This document shows, piece by piece, positions 48,490 to 59,640 of a stretch of DNA of 64,000 bases. The stretch spans positions 15,284,468 to 15,348,467 of the forward strand of contig CM046847.1 in NCBI GenBank assembly GCA_025618425.1, in the 5' to 3' direction. Numbering within the stretch: position 1 is the first letter of the stretch; every line of letters starts with the position of its first letter. The stretch is from Heliocidaris tuberculata (Eukaryota > Echinodermata > Echinoidea > Camarodonta > Echinometridae). Under the pieces are notes generated by a model. The model did not search any database. It saw only the letters and a program-made list of their open reading frames with translations, and was not told the DNA's origin. The position numbers and the translations under genes were made by a program.

Positions 48490-49088
48490 CTTCCCGATCT
48501 GTTAATTATCATTTCTGTCTCACATTCGTGAAACTTCCTCCACATCGACGACTGTGCCAATGATGCCGTTATCCCATTGACGGTCGTGCTGATGGGGTTG
48601 ACATCATCGTCGAAATCGCCAATTATCATAGGGACATCATTGCTCAGGGATTCGTCGCTCAACGCCAGGGCACCGAACCGATAACCATTTCCAAAGGGGT
48701 TAGTCTCCAGTTGAACATCAGCTTCGTCTGAACTTCTCCGAAGATTTTGCGAGCTACCGAAATTGATGTCGGTCATTGACGAGGCGGAGTTCAACGTCGA
48801 TGTGGAAGAAAAAAGTGAGGAATTGGAAGTGTTTAGCCCTCGCCATGCCGTCATTCGTTGATGGAAGTGGATGTCACCGTTGAATTCGAACCTCTGGTTG
48901 CGATAGACAACCTGATCGTCTTCGCATCTCCTTTCAACTTCAGCATTAGGAAGGACATCGTTGACGTCGGCTGGGCTGATCGTCCGCTTGTCATTTTCGG
49001 CATCATCTCTTTCTAATTTCATAGGTGTCGTAGATGACGACAAAATGGAGTCGATTGAAAAAGCTTTTGCTCGCTCTGAAAGTGACAT
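48490..49088 (-). CDS. T-box transcription factor, exon 1 (start codon and T-box opening)
   Basis: T-box transcription factors bind T-half-site DNA (GGTGTGA-like) through one domain and act in the nucleus in mesoderm and axial patterning. This first coding exon starts at ATG 49088-49086 with MSLSERAKAFSIDSILS, a short FSIDSIL-type segment resembling the N-terminal repressor-like motif found in many developmental regulators (inference). It is acidic and Ser-rich until the T-box opens at SSMWRKFHECETEMIINRSG near residue 178. Donor GGGAAG|GTAAGC follows 48490 with two bases left over. The ATG is the first in frame and no upstream exon was sought further. The eight exons join to 2484 nt with no internal stop, 827 residues. 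Subfamily is not clear: features recall both Tbx6/16-like and Eomes/Tbr-like members. Confidence 0.9.
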
Positions 49089-50565
49089 TCCAAAAAATTG
49101 AACGTAAGATCTATTCCGTGATCGAATTCAAGCACCCATGCGTTGGGAATTTGGTTTCGTGGTGAAAAATGAATGTTTATACATTCGTATTTCTCGGTAT
49201 TTTCACAGAAAAGACTGGATTACCAGATAAAATGCATGAGCAAACAAAACACTAACAGACTCGCAGCTGTTACAAAACAACAATTTCAGCATGAAAAGAC
49301 ATGTAAGGATTCACTGAAGATCATTTCTTCACGATGAAATTTCAGTGGATTTGAAAATTATGGGTATTTGCTGGTTCCAACACAGAGATGAAAAACACCT
49401 TTTTAAAATTAACAATGAATTGCAGTGACCAGTCTTGACATATGGTCTCCCGTTTAGGCCTACATGCCACTTACATAGTACATTGTCAAGTGCCTTTCTG
49501 ACAAAAAAAAGGAATGTAGATTTGTTTTCTTGTGCTCAACCTATAGGGTTTCCCTAAAATGTTGATGTACATTCTCATTAATAATTCCCTGCGCATTGGA
49601 TCTGCGCACTTACGTATGTAGAGACGAGAAAACATACAAAAGTTGTTTTTTATACAAGGGCCAATTTCTCATTTTCATTCCGTTTCACAAGCACTTTATT
49701 CGGTTCATTTCGAATGTGTATTAGGGTTTTTTTCAAGGTTATTAGAACATAATTATCTTCGTAGCCTGACTTGTGATAGCTTTAGAAATAAATAACTTGC
49801 AAAATTACAATATACAAATGTGCAATTACAAAGAATACACTTTAGCACAGTCATTAAATAGAATGAATAAATTGAAATACAAAATAGAAATACAATTTTA
49901 ATCTGCAGTTGTGCAATATGCTTCTATAATTCCATTTGTGAAAGGTTAGGTATAATGTGAGGTTCAGGGTTGAAGTAAGGAATACAGTTAGTGCAAGAAA
50001 TTAACCGCAGAGCAATTGTATCTTTTAAGTTAATTGTTAAATCGAACGATTCAATCGAACAATTACAAAACTTTAAACAAAAATGAAAACTTCTAAATTA
50101 GAGAATCTTTTTCCCCGCTTTACTTTGTTTTGCAGCAGTTATTAAAAATGAGGAGCATCTTTTTTTTTCCATGTTGTAGGAAATATTCTCGACTTTGATC
50201 ATCATAGTTTCAAAAATATTAGGATATCTTACATCGTGAAACTCGATATCATTTTAATTTTCTGGGAGGGAAAGCCTTCCCCTCCAATTTTTCAAAGGTG
50301 AGAGTTTTTGTGCTTCATAATAAACCTTTTAAGATCACAAATCTCAAAATATTATCACTAAAAGAGGCGCCCCGAGCACACCCCCCCCCCCCCCCCCCCT
50401 CCACATCCACCTCCGGATGTATACTCCGTCAGTTTAGGGTTTGGCCCCCAAAAATGCAACAAAAGATTTTTCAATCGTTTTCGGGGGTGTTTGACGTCGG
50501 GAATAACATATCAAAAATCTACGAAAATCAGACTTCCGGAAAGTAGTTATTATCCAAAATAGCGG
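49089..50565. other. 5' flank of the T-box gene
   Basis: Presumed 5' UTR, promoter and upstream DNA. No TATA box can be assigned with confidence. A stretch near 49948-50030 resembles 19690-19770 (cagggttgaagt(t)aaggaat..agtgca), so it is a dispersed repeat. A poly-C run lies at about 50380-50400. Confidence 0.45.
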
Positions 50566-51060
50566 CCTAGATGGCCGCCAGCACCTAAAAATAGCTGTGA
50601 ACCATGACATTTCCATCCCAGAGATGTAATTTTTGTGTCTATACCTATAGGGTTTGGGGGGTTGATTAATCCATTCAGACCACTTACAATGTGTTATGGG
50701 GGTCAGGAAACCTGGAAATTCAAAATGGCCTCCTTAACTTCCTAAAAATGGCCGGAAGTGAGTTACTAATTATAGTAGAGAGGTATTATTAAAGATTAAA
50801 AATACATTTAAGAGCTCGGAATATCTATTCAGACACGTAAAAGTATCAACAAGTATAGGAGTAGCCTTGCAATCAAGGCGATACCTTAGATGGCCGCCAT
50901 TTTGGCATCCAAGATGCAAGATCCAACCTAAAAAATAGCCATAAATCATAAAATGTCCATCTTAGAGATGTAATTTTGATGTCTATACCTAGGTTTAGGG
51001 GGTCGGGCAATCCATTCAGATCACTTACAATGTGTTATGGGGTCAGGAAGCTTAGTAATC
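50566..51060. repeat. diverged tandem duplication, period about 340 bp
   Basis: Two units share gatggccgcc, gagatgtaat, gtctatacct, aatccattcaga and cacttacaatgtgttatggg at spacings of 319-344 nt. They differ at many positions, so the duplication is old. Could be part of a satellite-like or transposon repeat. Confidence 0.75.
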
Positions 51061-54031
51061 CAAGATAGCGTCCAAAATGAAAAATGAGCTCCCGATAATG
51101 GTACCATACTGGAACAGTCTTCAGGATCTAAAGAAGGCAGTTGTACGCTGAACCTAAAAGTCGTAGTTTGTTTCATAGGTTTGTTTCGGGGGGGGGGGGG
51201 GGGGGCGGGGGGTCTTCTCATATTGACAATCAAGCATTTAGGGGGATAAAGATAACTGACGATAATAAAGATAGTTGTACGATTTATAGTCGCAGAGCCA
51301 GTTGAACTATATTTTAAATAAGTGGACCTGTATAATAATATAATAATATAGTCCACCACTTCTGTCTAGAAACGCAGTACCAAAGCAAAGGTATAATTTG
51401 TGGTCTTTGTCTTTTTCACAAATTAAAACGCATTCGTACGGGGAAAATGCAACAGACTAACAACAACCACCTTTTTTAAAGAGGAACATACTGCTTAGAT
51501 TTCCATGTGTGCACTTGTTTGTCTCACCTCTGAAGATTACAGAGTATAAAGGTGCTGTTTTCAGCTTTTTCTGCTAGCTTGACAAAGTAAATTGCTATCT
51601 GCAGAGGTGACAGCACTTTTATTTTCCACTAGCAATGCTGGGAAAACTAGAATTTACCGATTAGTCTATCAGTTTGATTGATGAATTGAAAGATCTCTGA
51701 TTCCCAGTGTGAATCTGTTCACGAACGACGGTCATCAGTACGTGGAGTGCATGGTTTAGGCGTTATAAGTCGCACATGTAGAGGCGCGGGCTCGCTAAAG
51801 CGCTTCGATGGTATCAAAGGCGTTGATTGGGGCATACGAACGCTGCGTTCGAATCTCGTTACGTCAGAAAGTTGTAAGACAACACATCTTCATTTATTTA
51901 GCTGAACTCGGGAGATGTGGTGAATGTGGGAAATAAGAAATGAAAACGCCAATTCAAGGTAGATACAAGGAAAGGCGTTGGATGGTAACGGGAAGAGTGT
52001 CCTACCATGCCTACAGAATGACATAAGCGCTCCGGCGTAGGCCTAATTAGTTAACAGTGTAGACAGTTGGCGTATATCTATGTCGTATATAGCATATAAA
52101 GCGTGACCGGCGTATGCTCCTGCATGCTCGACCTCAATAAATTTTGAAAACTAAGCAAAGGAGGAAAGCAATTACTTACTTGTTGAGTGTATTATTTATG
52201 AGAAAGGTGTTGGTAATTACTGGATAGCGCTTCGAATGAAAGACTATACAACTAAGGGATTATCTGCCAAGATACTGCAAAGAATGTTTAGTAGCTAAAT
52301 AGGCCTAATAGGAGCTTACAGTATTACATTGATATCTGTAATTCCCATATTTGAATATAATTATATTTGTTTTAATAAATTATTGATATCGTTTCATTGA
52401 ATCAAAATTATTTTCAAACTATCATATCTGCTATATACATGTACTTTGTCTTTGTCTAACCAAAAATCTTTTTGTTACAGTATTACAAGAGCTAGATTTT
52501 AATTGATTAAAGTTGGTATGTTTTAATTTTGTTGTACATCATGATTCATCGTGTTTACATATTTGATAGTTTTTTTGTTTGCCCAACAGGCGTATATGCT
52601 TGAAAGGATGCATTAAGAAACAGAGACTAGGATTACAAATTACACCTTAAGTATTTTTAATAACGGGAGAAGAAGAATACAAGAAAAGGAGAGAGGAAGA
52701 AAGAGAGGGATTATCAGAAATTGGAAACTATTATAGGGGCTCAAAATAGTTGTTATTGTAAGCTATTTTGCTGTTTTTGCATGCGATTGAGATATTGCTC
52801 TTGCAAATACTATACTCAATTTATAATAAGGTATATGTTAAAAAAAAAAAAAAACATTCGGCACTTTGAACTGACCAACTGTAACCTATATCACGCTGAC
52901 ATTTGCATTTTGTTCAGTTGAAAAGGCACAATTTTCTAGAGCAAGTTTTATGACATTTCTTCAAACACTATGTTTAAAAAATAAAGATACGAACAAAGAG
53001 GCCGAAAGATCTACTAATAACCTGTTTTATGGGTAGGTCTGCTTGCTTTAAAAGTTGAAGAAGGATTTATCAGCCTTGGGGCGAATGCTTTATTAAATTA
53101 GAGTATCCATATTTTACTACGTCCATATTGCTGCTAAGGTCTTGTTGCGTTTGCTCAGTACAGACAATTTCATAAATTTTCATTTTCTTTCTTTCTGATA
53201 AAGGAATAGATTTGTTTTATACAGGTTTTATGTAAAAAGATAAGAGTAATGATTATATCTAAGGTGCATGTATGTTTGAATATTTTCTTTAGAGAAATGA
53301 AAATTATTGATTTTGGGGGTACATGGAAAATGGGAGATGAGCTCGCAAAATGCGTCACGGAGTTACCAATTTGTGTTTGATTTATTACAACTTCAAAAAT
53401 TCAAAAATTTCTTATTTCTTATCGTGTTTTGCTCACTGATCTTTTTCCTTTTTTTTTTGTTTTTTGTTTTTTGTGCTTCTTTTAAAACCAACTTGAAATC
53501 AAGGTGGACTTTCCCTGTAAATAGAGTAGGCCTACAATTCAACATGAAATCTGAATTTCGAACTAGTTGCAGTGAAAATCATCACGCGCAACAGAGGGTC
53601 TGAACCGGGTCTGAGCTCTAGGCCTATGATTATTTCTGCAGTTCAAAGGCACTGTAATGTAGCGTCGTATGGCTGCACGCCTGTAATTAGATCCAGTCAT
53701 TTTCGGTATTTCCCCTTCGATGTCATTGTAGAAAAAAAAATCATTTAAAATCAGTGATACATATTCCAACACTAATTCCCATATGTGCCTAAAGAGGGAT
53801 AATTACTGGTTCAGATCATTCCCTTGAGAGAGCAGGAGTTGGTCCCAGTTGGATTTTCTGGGGACTTTATTAGCAGCCCAAGAAACCTCTTAACCACCAT
53901 GTTTGTGGGAAGTCTAAGTTGTTTTTGTTTTGTTTTGTTGTTTTTTTTTAGATTTAGATTTTATTTCATTTCATTTTCATTTTTCGAAGTATATAACAAT
54001 AACTCTTGTGCAGTTAACAATACACAAAATA
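51061..54031. other. non-coding, no gene seen
   Basis: Includes a poly-G/C run (about 51188-51208) and a half copy of the family 2 TTAA element (53290-53520). No supportable exon or tRNA. A tRNA-like B-box (gttcgaatc) near 51849 lacks the rest of a tRNA. Confidence 0.5.
53290..53520. repeat. right half of palindromic TTAA element (family 2)
   Basis: Aligns with 13060-13263 (gggagatgagctcgcaaaat, ttaccaatttgtgtttgatt, ggtggactttccctgtaaa). The terminal TTAA is altered to GTAA. Confidence 0.7.
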
Positions 54032-54520
54032 CACTACCAACACTAAGTGTAGTGATTTGACTGTAAAAAAAAAATGTACTTTGGAAGTGAAAATTCCTTG
54101 AAATAGTTGTCAGAAAGTAGTGGTTTTATTGTTAAGGATTATTAAGGATGAAGTAACAATAGACAGATTATCGCCTTGAATAGCAGGTGGTCTATTGTTC
54201 TGTTTTCAGGCTGCATAACAAAAGGACTCCTCCTTGGGAGATGGTGGGGCAATGATGGGACAGGAAGTCTGCTATTGTTCTTTTGCCAAAAGCACTACTT
54301 TATTACTAGTAAAGCACTACTTATCCATCCTAATCCTACCACCATTGTACAACTTATCCACCCCTCTTTCACTCCATAAGAACAACTCTCTCACATCAAA
54401 AGCATCAGGGAAAGAAAACACAACAAAACCACTACTTTATGACAATTTTTTCATGGACTTTTCACTTTCAAAGTACAATTTTTTCTTACAGTCAAACCAC
54501 TACACTTAGTGTTGGTAGTG
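54032..54520. mobile_element. foldback element with arms over 90 nt
   Basis: Begins CACTACCAACACTAAGTG and ends with the exact complement (cacttagtgttggtagtg). Complementarity continues inward through tttgactgta, gtactttg and agtgaaaa to about 100 nt. ATA flanks both sides, possibly a 3-bp duplication. No transposase frame in the 489 bp. Confidence 0.75.
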
Positions 54521-55084
54521 ATAATTGATAACAAAACTAAGCAAGCATGCTAAGTGCAGAAACAAAAAGTGCATACAAAATAAAGAGCATTAACGTTTGA
54601 GTTGTAAGAAAAAATAACAACAGTGAATACTACATTAGATTTATTACATGAACATGAGAATGAAAACAGACCAGCAAAGAAGCGCTGGTTCCTGGCAAAA
54701 GGTAAATTCTAAATACAATACATAAAAAACTAGACTGGGCAATCATGCATAACGTGCCCCAAAAAATAGGAAAAGAAAGAAGAACAAAAAAGGGGGAAGA
54801 GTAGGGAAGGAGGAAATAAAAAGTGGAGACAGATCATGGCCATGGAAAGCAAACAAAACACACTTTCTTTCGAAGAGAAAGCGTTGAAAGATATTGTAAA
54901 AACAAAAAGCTGGAAACAGTAACGTTTTAAAGGAGTAAACTTGACAAAAGACGGAACCAGACTACAATGTGACAGGTTGGGGTTAGGAAGGGAGGATGGG
55001 AGTGGGGGGGGGGGGGGGGACTCAGTATATAGTGTGCGGTGGGATATGTGCCGCAGAGAAGACGCCCATTTTTACACTCAAATT

Positions 55085-55345
55085 TCCGTTCCAAAGCATA
55101 GCATTTTTTTCATTCCGTCGTTCCGGCCGTTCTGGTGCGCCCCTCCCCGTTTCGAAAAATATCACTTGTGGTGAAAAGTTGAAAACAAGTTCCGATGATC
55201 CTTACATTTCAGTAATAACCAGTTCCGTAGCATCATATTTATATTGTAATCCAGTTCCAAAGACACCCTTTTCCAAAATGTTGGTAGTTCCGAAGACCAT
55301 CCCGTTCATGATACGCTCGTTCCGAAGCCCCCATTTTTTTGTCTT
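55085..55345. repeat. degenerate tandem repeat of gttccgaag-like units
   Basis: The word gttcc(g/a)aag or gttccg recurs about ten times at irregular spacing of 20-45 nt. Confidence 0.6.
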
Positions 55346-55605
55346 GCCTGCGTCACATACCTACCACTTTTGGGGTCGAGTGCCCCCCCCCCCCGGGGAT
55401 GGGAAAGGGGCAGGATCTGGAAGGTTTTATTTGGGCTATAGATTTTACTACACAGGTAACAAAAATCATCAGTAAGGGATCAAGCCCATAAAAAGCGATT
55501 TTTTTTATTTTTTTTTTATTTTCAATTTACGTTTGAGTGTATTCAAACTTTTACTGTCTCGTTTTGTCGCAGATGATGTCTGGTATTGTGACGTCAGAAG
55601 CGAGG

Positions 55606-55660
55606 CTGTGTGTGTGTGTGTGTGTGTTTGTGTGTGTGTGCGTGTGTGTGTGCGTGTGTG
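55606..55660. repeat. (GT)n microsatellite
   Basis: Interrupted GT dinucleotide run. Confidence 0.9.
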
Positions 55661-55897
55661 CGTGTATGTATGTGCGTAATTTGGTTTTTACAGACGTGTG
55701 TCAATCAGATATGATTATTTACGTCTGGGGGCCGACCTTTAACGTCACCATCCGAAAGACGTGAGTCAGTCTCGAACCTGGGCATGGGTCCGCTGAATCA
55801 GCTTATAACTTCCACTGTTAGCTGGGGGGGGGGGGGGGGTGTGATTCAATAACAACTAAATTCAATTCTGAAGGGGGGGTTCACAAAGAGTTAAGTC

Positions 55898-56161
55898 CAG
55901 GGGCGGCGCAAAGGTAGTTTGATAGGAGGGGCAAAACGACCTAAAGATGACGTCATATTTTTTCTCCATTAAATAACAGGGGTAATATAGAGTTATATGT
56001 TTAAGACCTCTCTTTTTAATACTCCTCTTTCTTCTTTCTTCCCTTTTCTTCCCCTTTCTTCCTCCTTTCCTTCTTTTTTCTTCTTTTTTCTTTTTTCACT
56101 ACTTGAAAAATCATAGGGGGGCGGTCACCCCCTCTGCCCCCCCCCTGTAGCGCCGCCCCTG
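55898..56161. mobile_element. hAT-like MITE with perfect 8-bp duplication
   Basis: CAGGGGCGGCGCAAAGG at the left and TAGCGCCGCCCCTG at the right, flanked by GTTAAGTC at 55890-55897 and 56162-56169. Its interior is pyrimidine-rich (cttcttttttc runs). 264 bp, non-coding. Confidence 0.85.
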
Positions 56162-56278
56162 GTTAAGTCTGACTTAAAGTCATGCGTAAGTGCCAATGCG
56201 CATACAGTATTAAACGCGTAATCTCATTGGTAGATTGCCCAACAGCGCGCGTCCCCCGAGCATGATCTGACCAATGCG

Positions 56279-57180
56279 GTGATACGTCATATACCGCAGG
56301 CAACTAGGAATTTAGGTGCGACTTTAAGTCAAACTCAACTCAATAAGAATGTTTGCCAAGCTATTAATGTCGCTAAAGAAGATTTTTTGAAGGATAAGTT
56401 GGGTTCATGTACTGTTAAGGAGGTATATCACATTATCCATTCACTCTTGAATAAGAAGTCGAGCCAACTCCCCTTGTCTGACTCTGCATCCAGACTAGCT
56501 AATCAATTCTCTTCGTTTTTTGTCGGAAAGATAAGAAAAATTAGAGATGAAGTAGATGCTTATGACGGACTTGTTGATACTCAGTTTAGTGATACTGCAA
56601 AGGAAAACAATAATCTTTTCGAAAATTTTCGGGTGCTTACACAATCGGATCTGTCCAGAATTATTATGTCATCTACTACTAAATCTTGTCGACTTGATCC
56701 TATCCTAACATGGCTTCTGAAAGAGAATCTTGATCATTTATTACCACTGCTAACAAACATAGTCAATCAATCTCTTTTCACAGGCACTTTCCCCAAAGGA
56801 ACACACTCAGCAATAATCAAACCACTTTTGAAGAAACCAAGCCTGGATCAAAATGACCTTAGAAATTATAGACCAGTGTCAAACTTAACATTTCTAGGTA
56901 AAATAATTGAGAAAGCAGCTTGTACACAATTAATTCAACACATTGAATCTTATAATCTTTTTGATTCTGTTCAATCTGCTTATAGGTCAAAACACAGTAC
57001 TGAGTCAGCTCTGGTTAAAGTAAAAAATGATATTATGTTTGCTCTTGATTCGAACCAGGTAGTTCTTATGGCAATGTTAGATTTATCAGCCGCATTCGAT
57101 ACGATTGATCATCAAATACTTATATCTCGTTAATTTACAAGAAAAGGTGTTAGGTCAACAGTTTTGTCCTGGTTTCAATA
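56279..57180 (+). pseudogene. LINE reverse transcriptase fragment (CR1/L2-like)
   Basis: Open for 284 codons to a stop at 57131-57133, with homology continuing a few codons further. Visible RT text: IIKPLLKKPSLDQNDLRNYR, PVSNLTFLGKIIEK, SAYRSKHSTESALVKVKNDI and LDLSAAFDTIDHQIL, which contains the first catalytic Asp motif. Upstream residues resemble the linker between endonuclease and RT of CR1/L2-type LINEs. After the first stop the text FTRKGVRSTVLSWFQ keeps the homology and is then lost, so the YADD box and 3' end are missing. The 5' endonuclease is also missing. The homology start is uncertain. Confidence 0.85.
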
Positions 57181-57279
57181 ATTCATTAAATTGGTAAGTA
57201 TCTGGGCTATGTGGCTGCCATGCTGAAATCTACCATTCATGTGTTTAATACTTTGCAAGCTCTCTGTTATGCCTTGCCA

Positions 57280-58270
57280 AACAGGCGCAGATGGGCAATG
57301 GGTGTGTTTACATAATCCTGACAATATCATTTGACTACTTTTGAGAAAGCAGTACAATTTTCACAATTTAATAAATTATTATTGAAATTATCATTTGACA
57401 CCAAACTGCACCCAAAAAAGATACAATACTCAAGATTTTACTATGTAAATTTTAGTTGAATTGAATGAGACAGTTTGGAGTTATTAAGGTTGTAATGCCA
57501 AAAAATGTTTTTTTCTCTATATCCAGAGCATTTTGGGCAGCAAAGCTGGGTTTAGGGGCACTTTGTTGTTTTTTCAGGGGCGTGTTACACCCCCTTCCCG
57601 ATGGAAATTTTTGTAAGTTTTTATATTTTTGTAATGTACACCCATAACTCTTCCTTCTGACAAAATTTGGTCAATAGGCCTAAAGGGGAAAAATTTGCCC
57701 CAATTTTTAGGTGCGGTCTGACAACCCATCCCGACGGAAAATTTTGTCAGTTTTGGTGTTTTTGGTAATATATAGTCTGTAGAGGTGTTGTGGATCAGTG
57801 GATAAGTCCCCGGACTTTGAACCACGAGGTCCGGGGTTCAAATCCCACCGCAGCACTAGCGTCCTTTGGCAAGACGTTAATCTACATTTGCCACTCTCCA
57901 CCCAGGTGTTAAATAGGTAGGATGCGAAAGTTAATGTCGTTTGCTTAGCAATGTGAGCGCCACGGCCCATTGCTGGAATACTCCCCAGGGAGTGGAGAAT
58001 GTGCATACATTGTGTGCGGGCAAGCCAGAATCCGATGACCGGGGTAATAATATATCTGTAAAGCGCTTAGAGACATCTCCGATGTATTAGGCGCTATATA
58101 AAAGCGGAATATTATTATTATACACCTTCCTTTTGACAAAGTTTGGCGCACATGTTAGATGGGTTGAAATCGACCCGACTTTGGGGCCCCTTTCGGGGGC
58201 TCTGGGGGCCAAACCCGGTCTTAGCAACTTTAAGGGGTCAAATCTTATATGTAAAATGGGTTGACTATTT
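57280..58270 (+). repeat. dispersed repeat, copy 2 (interrupted by a SINE)
   Basis: Same family as 29094-29790. Shared text includes tgggtgtgtttacata(a/g)tcctga, tttgacaccaaa, cccttcccga(c/t)ggaaatttttgt and gttgaaatcgac. The unit is longer only because of a tRNA-type SINE at about 57777-58121. It lies between two LINE fragments. Confidence 0.75.
57777..58121 (+). mobile_element. tRNA-derived SINE
   Basis: Starts with a tRNA-like head: an A-box-like gtggatcagtggataag and a B-box ggttcaaatcc 50 nt later, then a body with gtaaagcgcttagagacatc and ggcgctatataaaagcgg, ending in an ATT-repeat tail. Pol III promoter boxes plus a LINE-like short-repeat tail define tRNA SINEs. The repeat copy at 29094-29790 lacks it, which supports insertion. 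No clear target duplication was read. Confidence 0.8.
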
Positions 58271-58488
58271 CGGGACAGGCTCCTGGCCTATTGCCTAAAT
58301 GGCTGAGTCTGCCACAGTCTGTGAGAGAGACAGAAAGGGGGTGGGAGTGAGAGGCAAGGGGTAGCTTTTTCATTATTGACATGAACTTGGCTTCCACTGG
58401 TGTTGGGGCCTGTGACAGTTTTTCCTTCATGAAAACAACACAGTTGTATACTTGCTCCTGTTTTTACTGTGGCACCTACCCCCCCCCC

Positions 58489-58491
<3 letters not shown>

Positions 58492-58535
<44 letters not shown>
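58492..58535. repeat. (CT)n microsatellite
   Basis: CT run following a short poly-C tract, with a few interrupted units to about 58551. Confidence 0.9.
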
Positions 58536-58537
<2 letters not shown>

Positions 58538-58883
58538 CTCTCTCTCAATCTCTGGGGGTTTTTTCTCACTCTCAGTTGTAAATCTACTTTCTAGATATAA
58601 TTCTAACTTAGATCTAACTCTGACACAGTTTTTAATGTCCATACACCCCAACACTATAGGGGCTACATCAAACAGTTCCCTTTCTGTTTACCCTTGATCT
58701 GCTGATTGAATGCACAATTTAACTAAATATCCTACAGATGCACTAATTAACACAAACTTCGATCTACATCATCAGCCTTATAATAACTATCTTAGATCGA
58801 AATGTATCACACTCTCAGACTCGAAAAGTAGGTTTGATCAAGCTTATTGGCCAATCAAGAGGCTTACATGTTAATTTCATATA

Positions 58884-59640
58884 TTGGAAATGGATGTACA
58901 CCCCATGATCGTTCTTTGGATTCATAATTTCTTATTAGAAAGACCTCAACAAGTAAGATTGGGAGTCGTTAAATCAGGCACCAATGTAATCAGTACAGGG
59001 GCTCTGCAGGGTTGTGTTTTATCTCCAGCCCTGTTCTCTCTGTATACCAGTAGCTGCCTCAGTGACAATGAGACTTTTACTATCATTAAATATGATACGG
59101 TAATTACCGGTCACCTCACAGAAGAGAAAGTAAATGACTATTTCACTAAAATTAAAACATTCACCGAATGGTGTGATGCGCATTATCTTCACTTAAATGT
59201 AGCCAAAACAAAAGAGTTAGTGTTCGATTTTCGGAGGAAATCGGAACCGCACGAACCGCTCGTTCTGCATGTTGTTGTTGTTGATTAGTGTTTTATGGCA
59301 ATCAGTCAATTTTGACTATTAAGTATTTGTTTAAGTATAATCTTTGAATAATATTGACTTCTCTAGTATAAAAAGTTATTATATTATATATATATTGAGC
59401 AGGTGAATGAGTATAAGTATCTGGGAAGTTTAGTTACAAATGCACTAGATTGGATAGAAAACGTACAAACACTTTGCAAAAAAGGGAACCAGAGATTATA
59501 CTTTCTGAGAGTAATGAGAAACCTTCATGTCGATAAAACTATCCTGGTTTTCTTTTACCGCTCTTTAATCCAGAGCATACTCACGTACAACCTGGTATGT
59601 TATTAAAGCCTGAACAAAAGAGGTGTTCCGAACGGATCTT
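58884..59640 (+). pseudogene. second LINE reverse transcriptase fragment, different family
   Basis: Text from IVLWIHNFLLERPQQVRLG through STGALQGCVLSPALFSLYTS to FTEWCDAHYLHLNVAKTKEL is a LINE RT core; the catalytic YADD box reads as IIKYDTVI, so the key Asp pair is lost. The frame is open 58884-59288, then about 110 nt of unrelated AT-rich text intervenes and homology resumes at 59403 with NEYKYLGSLVTNALDW..KKGNQRLYFLRVMRNL. Decayed downstream. It begins at the RT position where the fragment at 56279 stops but its wording belongs to another LINE group, so the two are probably independent insertions. Confidence 0.82.

Larger units (their letters stand above)
54521..55889. other. non-coding with simple and degenerate repeats
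   Basis: Includes a degenerate repeat of gttccgaag-like units (about 55085-55345), poly-G (55004-55019), poly-C (55384-55394) and a GT microsatellite (55606-55660). Open frames here are not gene-like. Confidence 0.6.

Noticed and set aside
51790..51875. Possible tRNA gene with B-box gttcgaatc
   Set aside because: The T-stem does not pair and no A-box or acceptor stem fits the spacing.
54996..55475. 159-codon plus-strand frame
   Set aside because: It starts in a poly-G run and continues through a degenerate gttccgaag repeat; no domain is visible.
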